Notes: generated from the sequence alone by a model not told the origin. Counted from the first letter of the stretch, positions 24,093 through 32,270 are shown. The stretch is 64,000 nt of DNA from Bradyrhizobium liaoningense (GCF_018130955.1 NZ_JAFCJM010000031.1:1-64000), one strand, 5' to 3'. Numbers and translations are program-made.

Positions 24093-25427
24093 ATGCGAGC
24101 GCCGATTCTCAACCTGCTGCTGATCGCAAGCCTCGCAGGCGCAAACGTCTCCGGCGCAGGCCTCGCGCAAGCTCAGACCGCAACGCCGACGCCGCAGACC
24201 GCCGCCATCTCGCCCGAGGCGATCAAGCAGCGCGAGCAGGAGCTCGAGACGGCGCGCGCGAAGCAGAAGAGTGCCGAAGAGGCGCAGGCCAAGCTGAAGT
24301 CCGAGATCGCAACGCTCGGCCAGGACCGCACCCAGCTCAATCAGCAATTGATCGACACCGCCGCCAACGTGCGGACCGTCGAGACCAAGATCAGCGACGC
24401 CGAGGCGCGCCTGACCGCGCTCAACGGCCGCGAGCAGGAGATGCGCACTTCGCTCAATTCGCGCCGCGCCGACATCGTCGAAGTGCTGGCCGCGCTGCAG
24501 CGCGCCGGCCGGCGCACGCCGCCCGCGCTCCTGGTGCGGCCCGAGGACGCGCTGCAATCGCTGCGCACGGCGATGCTGCTCGGCGCGGTGGTGCCGGAAT
24601 TGCGCGGCCGCGCCGAGCGGCTCGCCGGCGAGCTCGGCGAACTGGTGACGCTGCGCAAGAACATCGCCGCCGAGCGCGATCAGCTCGCCGTCGACCGCGA
24701 CAAGGTTCGCAACGACCAGACCCGGCTCGCAGCCCTCGTCGACGAGCGGCAGCGGCAGCAATCGGCGCGCGAAAAGGATCTGGACGCCGAGAGCTCGCGC
24801 GCCATCGCGCTGTCCAGGCAGGTCGGCGACCTCCAGGGCCTGATCGCCAAGATGGAGCAGGACCTCAAGAGCGCCGCCAAGGCCGCGGAGGCAGCGAAGG
24901 AGGCCGCAAATCGCGCGGCGGCAACCGCCGGTGGCAAGCCGACCGCGGCCGCGTTCAAGGACCGTTCCCGGACCAGCCCGGCGATCGCCTTCGCCTCGGC
25001 CAAGGGCCTGCTGCCTCTGCCCGTCAACGGTAACAAAATCAGGGATTTTGGCGGTTCCGACGGCTCGGGCGGGGTGCAAAAAGGCATTTCTTTGGCAACG
25101 CGGCCCGGCTCCCAGGTCACAACGCCGTGTGACGGCTGGGTGGTCTATTCAGGCCCCTTCCGCAGCTATGGACAACTCTTGATCCTTAACGCCGGGGGCG
25201 GGTATCATGTCCTGATCGCCGGGATGGAGCGCATTTCGGTAAACATCGGACAGTTTGTGCTCACGGGGGAGCCGGTCGCGGTGATGGGGTCGACATCGCA
25301 AGTCGCCTCCATTCTCGCCACCAACGCGAGTCAACCTGTGCTCTATGTCGAGTTCCGCAAGGACGGCACTCCAATCGATCCAGGCCCATGGTGGGCCGCA
25401 AATGAAGGCGAGAAGGTTCGCGGATGA
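24093..25427 (+). CDS. EnvC-like murein hydrolase activator (degenerate M23 domain)
   Basis: A 444-residue exported protein: signal peptide MRAPILNLLLIASLAGANVS with cleavage near AQAQ, two coiled-coil stretches at about 35-115 and 155-265 (Gln/Glu/Ala/Arg-rich), and a C-terminal M23/LytM domain at about 310-440. In that domain the zinc ligands look lost: KGISLATRPGSQV stands where HxGxD is usual, and HVLIAGM where the HxH loop is expected. This is the pattern of EnvC, which activates amidases rather than cutting itself. ATG 24093 is preferred to TTG 24081. The stop overlaps the ctpA start (ATGA), implying coupled translation. Confidence 0.88.
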   Translation: MRAPILNLLLIASLAGANVSGAGLAQAQTATPTPQTAAISPEAIKQREQELETARAKQKSAEEAQAKLKSEIATLGQDRTQLNQQLIDTAANVRTVETKISDAEARLTALNGREQEMRTSLNSRRADIVEVLAALQRAGRRTPPALLVRPEDALQSLRTAMLLGAVVPELRGRAERLAGELGELVTLRKNIAAERDQLAVDRDKVRNDQTRLAALVDERQRQQSAREKDLDAESSRAIALSRQVGDLQGLIAKMEQDLKSAAKAAEAAKEAANRAAATAGGKPTAAAFKDRSRTSPAIAFASAKGLLPLPVNGNKIRDFGGSDGSGGVQKGISLATRPGSQVTTPCDGWVVYSGPFRSYGQLLILNAGGGYHVLIAGMERISVNIGQFVLTGEPVAVMGSTSQVASILATNASQPVLYVEFRKDGTPIDPGPWWAANEGEKVRG

Positions 25428-26779
25428 TGCGCAAGACTTCAGTTATCCTCCTCAGCGCAGCCACGGGTGCAGCGCTGACGCTGTTCGTGACCCAGCCGCG
25501 CGCGGTGTTCATGGGCTCGAGTGCACGGGCCGCCACAGCGGACACCTATCGCCAGCTCAATCTGTTCGGCGACGTCTTCGAACGCGTGCGCTCCGACTAT
25601 GTCGAGAAGCCCGACGATACCAAGCTGATCGAATCCGCCATCAGCGGCATGCTCACCGGCCTCGATCCGCATTCGAGCTACATGGACGCCAAGAGCTTCC
25701 GTGACATGCAGGTGCAGACCCGCGGCGAGTTCGGCGGCCTCGGCATCGAAGTCACGATGGAAGACGGCCTGATCAAGGTGGTCTCGCCGATCGACGACAC
25801 CCCGGCCTCGCGCGCCGGCATCATGGCCAACGACATCATCACCAATCTCGACGACGAAGCGGTGCAGGGCCTCACCCTGAACCAGGCGGTCGAGAAGATG
25901 CGCGGCCCCGTCAACACCAAGATCCGGCTCAAGATCATCCGCAAGGGCCAGGACAATCCGCTCGACATCACGCTGGTGCGCGACAACATCCGCGTCCGCT
26001 CGGTGCGTGCGCGCGTCGAGCAGGACGACATCGCCTATATCCGCATCACCACCTTCAACGAGCAGACCACCGAAGGCCTGAAGCGCGAGGTCGCCAACCT
26101 CTCGAACCAGATCGGCGACAAGCTGAAGGGCTACATCATCGATCTCCGCAACAATCCGGGCGGCCTCTTGGAGGAAGCGGTCACCGTCTCCGACTCGTTC
26201 CTGGAGCGCGGCGAGATCGTGTCGACCCGCGGCCGCAATGCCGAGGAGACGCAGCGCCGCTCCGCCCATGCGGGCGACCTGACCAAGGGCAAGCCGGTCA
26301 TCGTGCTGGTCAATGGCGGCTCGGCTTCGGCCTCGGAAATCGTCGCCGGCGCGCTGCAGGACCACAAGCGCGCGACCATCGTCGGCACGCGCTCCTTCGG
26401 CAAGGGTTCGGTGCAGACCATCATCCCGCTCGGCAGCGGCAACGGCGCGCTGCGGCTCACCACCGCGCGCTACTACACGCCGTCGGGCAAGTCGATCCAG
26501 GCCAAGGGCATCGTGCCCGACATCGAAGTGCTGCAGGACGTGCCGGACGAGCTGAAGGCACGCACCGACACCAAGGGCGAGGCTTCGCTGCGCGGCCATC
26601 TCAAGAACGACGGCGACGAGAAGACCGGCTCGCAGTCCTACGTCCCGCCGGACGCCAAGGACGACAAGGCGCTCAAGCTCGGTGCCGACCTGCTCCATGG
26701 CATCAAGAACAGCGCATCGGCCGCGCCCACGCCCGGCGACAACAAGGCCGCCGCCGACAAGCCCAAGGCAGCGAACTAA
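25424..26779 (+). CDS. ctpA: Carboxy-terminal processing protease (S41)
   Basis: A 451-residue periplasmic serine protease. An N-terminal signal or anchor (TSVILLSAATGAALTLFV) is followed by the family's N-terminal region with GLDPHSSYMDAKSFRDMQVQ, a PDZ domain at about 100-170 (GGLGIEVTMEDGLIKVVSPI) and the protease core: LVNGGSASASEIVAGAL gives the catalytic serine near residue 300, and GTRSFGKGSVQ the lysine near 325. The C-terminal 70 residues are charged and low in complexity. It overlaps the EnvC-like gene by four bases; together they are likely to act on cell-wall hydrolase control. Confidence 0.94.
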   Translation: MMRKTSVILLSAATGAALTLFVTQPRAVFMGSSARAATADTYRQLNLFGDVFERVRSDYVEKPDDTKLIESAISGMLTGLDPHSSYMDAKSFRDMQVQTRGEFGGLGIEVTMEDGLIKVVSPIDDTPASRAGIMANDIITNLDDEAVQGLTLNQAVEKMRGPVNTKIRLKIIRKGQDNPLDITLVRDNIRVRSVRARVEQDDIAYIRITTFNEQTTEGLKREVANLSNQIGDKLKGYIIDLRNNPGGLLEEAVTVSDSFLERGEIVSTRGRNAEETQRRSAHAGDLTKGKPVIVLVNGGSASASEIVAGALQDHKRATIVGTRSFGKGSVQTIIPLGSGNGALRLTTARYYTPSGKSIQAKGIVPDIEVLQDVPDELKARTDTKGEASLRGHLKNDGDEKTGSQSYVPPDAKDDKALKLGADLLHGIKNSASAAPTPGDNKAAADKPKAAN

Positions 26780-26812
26780 GGCGGCGTACGGAACCTCATT
26801 CCGACTGATCGC

Positions 26813-26840
26813 AAAGGGCGGCTCTTCGAGCCGCCCTTTC
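26813..26840 (+). terminator. Hairpin terminator after ctpA
   Basis: AAAGGGCGGCT and AGCCGCCCTTT pair perfectly around CTTCG, 34 bases after the ctpA stop, followed by CTGCTT. A strong stem with a short T-content tail. Confidence 0.75.
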
Positions 26841-26940
26841 TGCTTGAAGTACCCACTGCTTCACAGGCCCCGGCCTCTCCCGGCCTGCCGTCGCTTGACC
26901 TCGCCGTGGTATCGTCGGCACGAGTGATTCGGGATCGCGC

Positions 26941-28167
26941 ATGACAGAGACGGCCGATGATCTGAGCACCCCGCTCGGACAGGACAAGCCGCGCCGGAAA
27001 CGGCGGCTGCGGTTGCCGTTCACGGCAATGCAGGCCCTGGCGGTGCTGCTCGGCCTGGTCCTAGTCACCTTTGCCGGCTTTGCCATCTTCAACAAGGACC
27101 CGCTCGGCGGCGAGCCGATCACCCGAGTCGCGATTCGCGAATCCAAGCCCGCCGTCGAAGACAAGGCCGCGACGGCGCCCGCGGCCGGCGGGCACGAGAC
27201 CAAGGCTGCGCCAAAGCAGGCCGCTCATGGCGATCAAAAGACTGGCGAGCAGAAGACCGTCACCATCATCGACGGCTCCAGCGGCAGCCGCCATGACGTC
27301 GTGATCGGCGCTGGCGGCGAGACCGGCGACAAGGGCGCCGACCCCGCCACTGCGCCTGCCGTCATGACCGGGGTTGACCAGCGGCTGCTGGAAAAAGGGC
27401 GCTACGGCATGATTCCGGTCGCGGCGGCCGACATGAAGCCGTTCACCGTCTATGCCGCCGACGCCGATCGCGCCAAGGCCGCCAGGATGCCCGTGGTCGC
27501 GATCATGATCGGCGGCCTCGGCGTCGGCGCGGCCAAGACCACCGACGCGATCATGAAGCTGCCCGGCGCGGTCTCGCTGGCATTCACGCCCTATGGCGCC
27601 GATCCGGCAAAGCTCGCCGAACGGGCGCGGGCGCAGCGCCACGAGGTCTTCCTGCAACTCCCGATGGAGCCCTACGACTTTCCGGACAACGACCCGGGGC
27701 CGCAGACCCTGCTCACCTCGCTGACCGCGGACCAGAATTTGGACCGGCTGTACTGGCACCTGAGCCGCATGCAGGGCTATGCCGGCATCGCCAACTTCAT
27801 GGGCGCGCGCTTCATCGCCACCGAAGCCGCGATGGCGCCGATCATCCGCGAGGCCAACAAGCGCGGGCTCGGCCTGTTCGACGACGGCTCCTCGCCCCGC
27901 AGCGTCGCAGGCCAGATCGCCTCGAGCCAGGCCATGCCGTTCGGCAAGGGCGACATCGCGATCGACGCGGTGCCGACCGCCAATGAGGTCGACCGCGCCC
28001 TCGCCAAGCTCGAATCGATCGCCCGCGAGCGCGGCGTCGCCATCGGAACGGCGTCGGCGCTGCCGGTCTCGATCGACCGGATCGGCGTCTGGATCAAGGG
28101 GCTGGAGGGCCGGGGTATCTTGCTGGTGCCATTGACAACGGCGATGCTGAAATCAAAATCCAGCTAA
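26941..28167 (+). CDS. Divergent polysaccharide deacetylase-family protein
   Basis: A 408-residue protein anchored by one membrane segment at about 28-48 (FTAMQALAVLLGLVLVTFAG). An Ala/Lys/Gly-rich linker to about 150 is followed by a domain of the YibQ-like divergent polysaccharide deacetylase type: VVAIMIGGLGVGAAKTTDAI, AVSLAFTPYG, HEVFLQLPMEPYDFPDNDPG and IANFMGARFIATEAAM. This is the gene usually found after ctpA and envC, so an envelope role is likely. In the opening motif the usual Asp is replaced (MIGGLG where IDDLG is typical), so enzyme activity is uncertain. rppH follows after 75 bases. Confidence 0.87.
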   Translation: MTETADDLSTPLGQDKPRRKRRLRLPFTAMQALAVLLGLVLVTFAGFAIFNKDPLGGEPITRVAIRESKPAVEDKAATAPAAGGHETKAAPKQAAHGDQKTGEQKTVTIIDGSSGSRHDVVIGAGGETGDKGADPATAPAVMTGVDQRLLEKGRYGMIPVAAADMKPFTVYAADADRAKAARMPVVAIMIGGLGVGAAKTTDAIMKLPGAVSLAFTPYGADPAKLAERARAQRHEVFLQLPMEPYDFPDNDPGPQTLLTSLTADQNLDRLYWHLSRMQGYAGIANFMGARFIATEAAMAPIIREANKRGLGLFDDGSSPRSVAGQIASSQAMPFGKGDIAIDAVPTANEVDRALAKLESIARERGVAIGTASALPVSIDRIGVWIKGLEGRGILLVPLTTAMLKSKSS

Positions 28168-28242
28168 ATCAACGAATTGGTGCGGACGGGTCCTGTAGGG
28201 CCGAAATGGGCCGACCAGGACAGACGCGAGAGGTTTGGCGGA

Positions 28243-28749
28243 ATGGCGCGTTACGAGGATCTGCCCTACCGGACCTGCGTCGGCGTAATGTTGATCAATA
28301 GGGATGGCCTGGTGTTCATCGGCCGCCGTGCCGGCGGCATCGAGCATGTCGACGACAGCCATGTCTGGCAGATGCCGCAGGGCGGCGTCGATCCTGGCGA
28401 GGACACCTGGGAAGCCGCCAAGCGCGAGCTCTATGAGGAGACCAGCGTGCGCTCGGTGGAGCGGATCGGCGAGGTGCCGGACTGGCTCACCTACGACATC
28501 CCGCGCACGGTCGCGGGCCGCGCCTGGAAGGGCCGCTACCGCGGCCAGCGCCAGAAGTGGTACGCGGTGCGCTTCACCGGCAAGGACAGCGAGATCAACG
28601 TCGCCAACCCCGGCGGCGGCGGCCACAAGGCCGAGTTCGTCAATTGGCGCTGGGAGCGGATGAAAAATCTTCCCGGGCTGATCATTCCCTTCAAGCGTCC
28701 GGTCTATGAGCGCGTCGTGCAGGAGTTTGCCGCGCTCTCGGATGATTGA
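28243..28749 (+). CDS. rppH: RNA pyrophosphohydrolase (Nudix), first of two tandem copies
   Basis: A 168-residue Nudix hydrolase. It begins MARYEDLPYRTCVGVMLINR, has the Nudix box GGVDPGEDTWEAAKRELYEE at about 44-63, and later GQRQKWYAVRFTG and FVNWRWERM, all typical of RppH, which removes pyrophosphate from mRNA 5' ends. ATG 28243 has GAGAGG upstream. A second paralogue follows about 155 bases downstream. Because it directly follows the deacetylase gene as in related genomes, I take this copy as the ancestral one. Confidence 0.92.
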   Translation: MARYEDLPYRTCVGVMLINRDGLVFIGRRAGGIEHVDDSHVWQMPQGGVDPGEDTWEAAKRELYEETSVRSVERIGEVPDWLTYDIPRTVAGRAWKGRYRGQRQKWYAVRFTGKDSEINVANPGGGGHKAEFVNWRWERMKNLPGLIIPFKRPVYERVVQEFAALSDD

Positions 28750-28792
28750 CCGATCACGGCAGCCACACTGCTTCCAACAACACCCGCCTGTG

Positions 28793-28860
28793 GCTATGGA
28801 TTCCGGGCTCGCGCCTCCGCCTTCGCTCTTCGAGCTTCGGCGGACAGGTCGCGCGCCCCC
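28793..28860. repeat. Fragment of a GTCATTCCGGG-type repeat between the Nudix genes
   Basis: GGATTCCGGGCTCGCGC matches the interior of the element at 41611-41696, and GCGCGCCCCC matches its right half, but both GTCAT/ATGAC ends are missing. It appears to be a decayed copy. Confidence 0.5.
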
Positions 28861-28904
28861 ATTGCGCAATCGCGCGATGTGGAGTGACGACGAGAAAGTT
28901 ACAA

Positions 28905-29405
28905 GTGACCGATCAAAAGCCCTACCGTCCCAATGTCGGCATCGCGCTGTTCAATGCCGATGGCCGCGTCCTGATCGGCCACCGTTTCAAGGGCGACGGA
29001 CCCGAGATCATCCTGCCGGGACTGGACTGGCAGATGCCGCAGGGCGGCGTCGACGAGGGCGAGAATTTGCGCGACGCGGCGATGCGCGAGCTGTGGGAGG
29101 AGACCAGCGTCAGGAACGCCGACTATCTCGGCGAGACCGACTGGCTCACTTACGATTTTCCGCCCTATGACGGACCGCAGACGCACCGGCTGGCAAAATT
29201 TCGCGGTCAGCGGCAAAAATGGTTCGCGCTGCGCTTCACGGGGAATGAGGACGAGATCGATCCGCTGACGCCACGCAACAACCAGCCGGCGGAGTTCGAC
29301 GCCTGGCGCTGGGAGCGCTTGAGCCGCGTCGCCGACCTCGTGGTGCCGTTCCGCCGCGACGTCTACCGCGCGGTCGCGCTGCACTTTGCGCACCTCGGAA
29401 GCTAA
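28905..29405 (+). CDS. Nudix hydrolase, RppH paralogue (second tandem copy)
   Basis: A 166-residue Nudix protein close to the preceding RppH: YRPNVGIALFNADGRVLIGH, Nudix box GGVDEGENLRDAAMRELWEE, then GQRQKWFALRFTG and FDAWRWERL. Differences include the insert KGDGPEIILPG before the box. It probably acts on RNA 5' ends or dinucleoside polyphosphates. The start is GTG 28905 with GAGAAAG upstream; no in-frame ATG precedes the conserved region closely. The copies are separated by a decayed palindromic repeat. Confidence 0.88.
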   Translation: MTDQKPYRPNVGIALFNADGRVLIGHRFKGDGPEIILPGLDWQMPQGGVDEGENLRDAAMRELWEETSVRNADYLGETDWLTYDFPPYDGPQTHRLAKFRGQRQKWFALRFTGNEDEIDPLTPRNNQPAEFDAWRWERLSRVADLVVPFRRDVYRAVALHFAHLGS

Positions 29406-29549
29406 ACGTCGAAAACAACCCCATGCAAAGTAGCCGGGGTTGGCCGGCGCGATGCGCGGCGCTTGTTGCGAAACCATTGACGGGTCTGGCAAAATCAGCG
29501 GCAAGGCGCAATCATCGCGCTTTCGCGTTTTTTCGGATCATGCTCCGAA

Positions 29550-30527
29550 CTATTCGATCACCTCGTCGGCGCGGACGAGAAGTGTCGACGGGACCGTGAG
29601 CCCAAGCGCCCTCGCGGTCTGAAGGTTGACGACAAGGTCAAACTTGGTCGGCTGCTCCACCGGCAAATCGGCTGGCTTTGCCCCCCGCAATATCTTGTCG
29701 ACGTAGTCAGCAGCCCGCCGGAATAAATCCGGATAGTTCGGCCCATAGGACAAAAGACCACCCGCGGCGACATATTCGCGATAGCCGTAGATCGTCGGCA
29801 ATCGCGCGCTCATCGCCAATGCATTGATACGAACGCGATGCGTCAGCACGAGTGGGCCGGTCGCGACATAGAGCGCGTCCGCCCGGTTGGCCAATCCCTC
29901 AATGGCGGGAGCGATATCCTCTGCCTGGCTGATTTCAACCGGAACGACGTCCCAGCCGAGCGTTCGGGCTGTCGCCTGGACCTCGCGTATTTCCAAGATC
30001 GCCCCGGGAGCAGTGACATCAACCATGGTCGCAAGGCGACGAAGATGTGGGGCAATCTCTCGCATGAGTTCGAGACGTTTGGCTGCGGTATCGGTCTGTT
30101 GGATGGACAGTCCGGTCACATTGCCGCCCGGCCGCGCCAGGCTCGCGACCACGCCGACACCGACGGGATCCATCTGTGCGGCGAAAACAACGGGGACCAC
30201 TGTGGTAGCCTGCTTTGCCGCAAGAACCGGCGCGGATGCCCATGTCACGATGACATCAACCTTGGCCGCGACAAACTCTTCCGCGATCTGGCTGTATCGT
30301 TCAGGGCGTGACTCCGCCCAACGGTATTCGATGATGATACTACGGCCGTCAATCCAGCCCAGCTCCGCCAGTCGCTTCGTGAAGGCCGCAACCCACGAGT
30401 TCGCGACCGCAGGCGTGGCCGCTCCCAAGAATCCGATCACAGGCAACTTCTTCGCTTGCTGTGCATGCGAGGTGATCGGCCATGCTGCAATCGCGGCAAA
30501 TGCAATGGTGAATTCGCGTCGCCGCAT
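29550..30527 (-). CDS. ABC-type substrate-binding protein (ABC_sub_bind family)
   Basis: A 325-residue secreted protein. MRRREFTIAFAAIAAWPITS is a signal peptide with an arginine-rich front and a cut near SHAQ. The body has KLPVIGFLGAATPAVANSWV, FTKRLAELGWIDGRSIIIEY, VFAAQMDPVGVGVVASLARP and a C-terminal RALGLTVPSTLLVRADEVIE, the standard end of this family. Such orphan proteins are numerous in Bradyrhizobium; ligands are mostly unknown. No permease or ATPase is adjacent. It is convergent with the Nudix pair and starts the accessory stretch. Confidence 0.87.
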   Translation of the reverse strand: MRRREFTIAFAAIAAWPITSHAQQAKKLPVIGFLGAATPAVANSWVAAFTKRLAELGWIDGRSIIIEYRWAESRPERYSQIAEEFVAAKVDVIVTWASAPVLAAKQATTVVPVVFAAQMDPVGVGVVASLARPGGNVTGLSIQQTDTAAKRLELMREIAPHLRRLATMVDVTAPGAILEIREVQATARTLGWDVVPVEISQAEDIAPAIEGLANRADALYVATGPLVLTHRVRINALAMSARLPTIYGYREYVAAGGLLSYGPNYPDLFRRAADYVDKILRGAKPADLPVEQPTKFDLVVNLQTARALGLTVPSTLLVRADEVIE

Positions 30528-30977
30528 TCCCGTGCCCCAAGACCAACCATCGAGTAGCTCAGGATAGCACGCTAGAGCATGGGCCATGAACTCAGCAACC
30601 ACGAACGGCAGCGGTCGGCTAGCTGACGTTAGTCAAACTCGCATCAATCGGCATTTGATTGCGCGCTCATGAATCGAGGCCCTAGGCTGTGGATTCATAA
30701 GTCCGCACCGCAGTCAGGGCACGGACGAGGTCCGCTATACCCCAGATAGCGGCGCAACGGCGGACCGCGCCAGAAGTCCGAAAAGGGCCCAACAACGAAC
30801 ATGAATAAAGAACGGCCCCCGAGATTTCGGGGGCGTTGAACACGAGCAGCGCCTGGCACTGCGTATTGAGCGAGATCGAAATTTTGAAATATTTGATTTA
30901 GCTCAATGCGCTTCCCTTGAGGCGGACGTCATTGCTGCGTTCTGAAATGTCACGGACGGGTCCTGAAGAACGACAGG
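30528..30977. other. 450-base gap with structured repeats and a FixK-type promoter
   Basis: No gene is seen. A nested hairpin occupies 30729-30766 (outer GGTCC/GGACC, inner CCGCTAT/ATAGCGG), and CCCCCGAGATTTCGGGGG at 30816-30833 is a second stem. The segment 30865-30906 is AT-rich and ends in the FixK/FNR box. It looks like the control region of the rightward gene set. Confidence 0.55.
30893..30906 (+). promoter_or_regulatory. FixK/FNR-type box TTGA-N6-TCAA
   Basis: TTGATTTAGCTCAA is a perfect inverted match to the core of FNR and FixK sites, the regulators of micro-oxic and anaerobic genes in rhizobia. Centred about 41 bases upstream of a start site it would place transcription near 30941, about 37 bases before the first short gene at 30978. 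That geometry suits an activated promoter. Confidence 0.6.
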
Positions 30978-31154
30978 GTGGTCCATGCCCTTCCCTTACA
31001 CAAGAAATACACCGACATCTTCTTGATGGATGACGTTCCGGAAAAGGAACGGAAAGCCGTCAGAAGGGAGGTCGCCGATAAGATCGGCGCGATCCTCAAA
31101 CAGGAAATCGTCTTGAAGGAGCCGTCCACAAGGGAGTTGCAGCTGCAGGAGTAG
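30978..31154 (+). CDS. Short unrecognised gene (58 aa) at the head of a FixK-box cluster
   Basis: From GTG 30978 the frame reads VVHALPLHKKYTDIFLMDDV and continues as a charged helical peptide (PEKERKAVRREVADKIGAIL, then a Glu/Gln-rich end) to a stop at 31154, three bases before the next gene. ATG 31026 (MDDVPEKERK) is an alternative start giving 42 residues. GACAGG just before the GTG is a weak ribosome-binding site. I do not recognise the family. Tight spacing to the next gene and the upstream FixK-type box argue that it is expressed as the first gene of a small operon. Confidence 0.5.
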   Translation: MVHALPLHKKYTDIFLMDDVPEKERKAVRREVADKIGAILKQEIVLKEPSTRELQLQE

Positions 31155-31157
31155 ATA

Positions 31158-31406
31158 ATGGCACAAGCAGCCCCAATGCCGATGTGCCCGATGGCAGAAA
31201 CCTGCCGCAGCATGATGGAAAAGCCGTTTTCGGGCCTGATGATGATATTTTCGGGAATCGCCTTCATCGTTCTGGGCGTAGTGATTGCTGTTTGGCCATC
31301 AATCTTACCATGGCTGGTAGCTGCGGCGTTTATCCTGATGGGCGCGGTCATGCTCGTGATGGTCAATTTCATGCGCGGCATCGGCGCTCGACTCAGACGC
31401 ACTTGA
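31158..31406 (+). CDS. Small Cys/Met-rich membrane protein (82 aa)
   Basis: The N-terminus MAQAAPMPMCPMAETCRSMM holds two cysteines and seven methionines, suggestive of metal or redox binding, then two hydrophobic helices at about 27-47 and 50-70 (LMMIFSGIAFIVLGVVIAVW, LVAAAFILMGAVMLVMVNFM) span the membrane. A basic tail (RGIGARLRRT) should face the cytoplasm. It lies three bases after the short gene and 20 bases before the cyclase-like gene, in a set preceded by a FixK-type box. Function is unknown; a role under low oxygen is an inference. Confidence 0.7.
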   Translation: MAQAAPMPMCPMAETCRSMMEKPFSGLMMIFSGIAFIVLGVVIAVWPSILPWLVAAAFILMGAVMLVMVNFMRGIGARLRRT

Positions 31407-31426
31407 GACAAGCTTGTGAGGGGAAC

Positions 31427-32131
31427 GTGCAGCCCTCAGCAGAAGATCTACTTAAGACCTATCTCGGCGAACGTAGCAGCGAGCGCGTTCTTGCGGGCCG
31501 GACAAAGCGTGGAGAAGGTGAAAAGATCCACGCCGTTATCTGGCTGTGCCGCTTACGCGATTCGACCCGGCTTTCTGAATCGATTCCGATGGAAGATTTC
31601 TTTCGATCTCTGAACGAATTCTTCGACTGCACGGCCGGAGCCGTGCTGGAGCGTGGCGGGGAAATCCTGAGCTATATAGGCGATGCGGTGCTTGCTATTT
31701 TCGCAATCAGCGGAAGCGCCAAACCGCTGCGCGAGGCCTGTTTTCGCGAAGAAGGCGCCTGCTCAGCCGCGTTGGCGGCGGCCCGAGATGCTCGGTCACG
31801 AATGGATGCTCTTAATCAACGGCGCGTGTCGAGGGGAGAGCCACCACTAGAGTTCGGCCTCGCACTACATGTTGGCGACGTGATGTATGGAAACCTCGGA
31901 GTTCCTCAGCGGGTACAATTCACGGTTATCGGGGCAGCGGCAAACGAGACGGCACGCTTAGCTGGGATGTGCAAAGACCTAAAGCGCTGGGTGCTGATTT
32001 CTTCGGCCTTCCCGCGCTGCTTCCCGGGCCAGATGGTATCGCTTGGGCATCATGTCATGCGCGGCATGACAGTACCCGAGGAAATCTTCACCCTGGTTGG
32101 CCACAACGACGATTCTACTTTCGAACGTTAG
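31427..32131 (+). CDS. Truncated class III adenylate/guanylate cyclase-like protein, first metal Asp missing
   Basis: A 234-residue protein. YLGERSSERVLAGRTKRGEG and IHAVIWLCRLRDSTRLSESI match the start of rhizobial class III cyclase domains, then GGEILSYIGDAVLAIF, FGLALHVGDVMYGNLG and VIGAAANETARLAG follow. The first metal aspartate, normally in CDLRGST, is Arg here (CRLRDST); the second (IGDAV) and the Asn/Arg of ANETARL remain. The usual N-terminal sensor half is absent. It may be a non-catalytic nucleotide binder or a decaying gene. GTG 31427, preceded by GAGGGG, is my start choice. Confidence 0.7.
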   Translation: MQPSAEDLLKTYLGERSSERVLAGRTKRGEGEKIHAVIWLCRLRDSTRLSESIPMEDFFRSLNEFFDCTAGAVLERGGEILSYIGDAVLAIFAISGSAKPLREACFREEGACSAALAAARDARSRMDALNQRRVSRGEPPLEFGLALHVGDVMYGNLGVPQRVQFTVIGAAANETARLAGMCKDLKRWVLISSAFPRCFPGQMVSLGHHVMRGMTVPEEIFTLVGHNDDSTFER

Positions 32132-32270
32132 AGCACGGCGGAACAGTCTACGAGGAACAATCAAAAGAAGAGGGATGGCAGTATCGGCGGCAAGTCTTTC
32201 AGATGGCGGAAGGGGTGGAATGCGGCTTCGGAAATGCCCCATTGTTTGAGCCTGTTGCAGGAGGTGCGTG

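Noticed and set aside
30855..30874. Sigma-54-like TGGCAC near the FixK box
   Set aside because: TGGCAC is followed after six bases by TTGA, whereas the -24/-12 promoter needs five bases and TTGC. The spacing and the GC element are both wrong.
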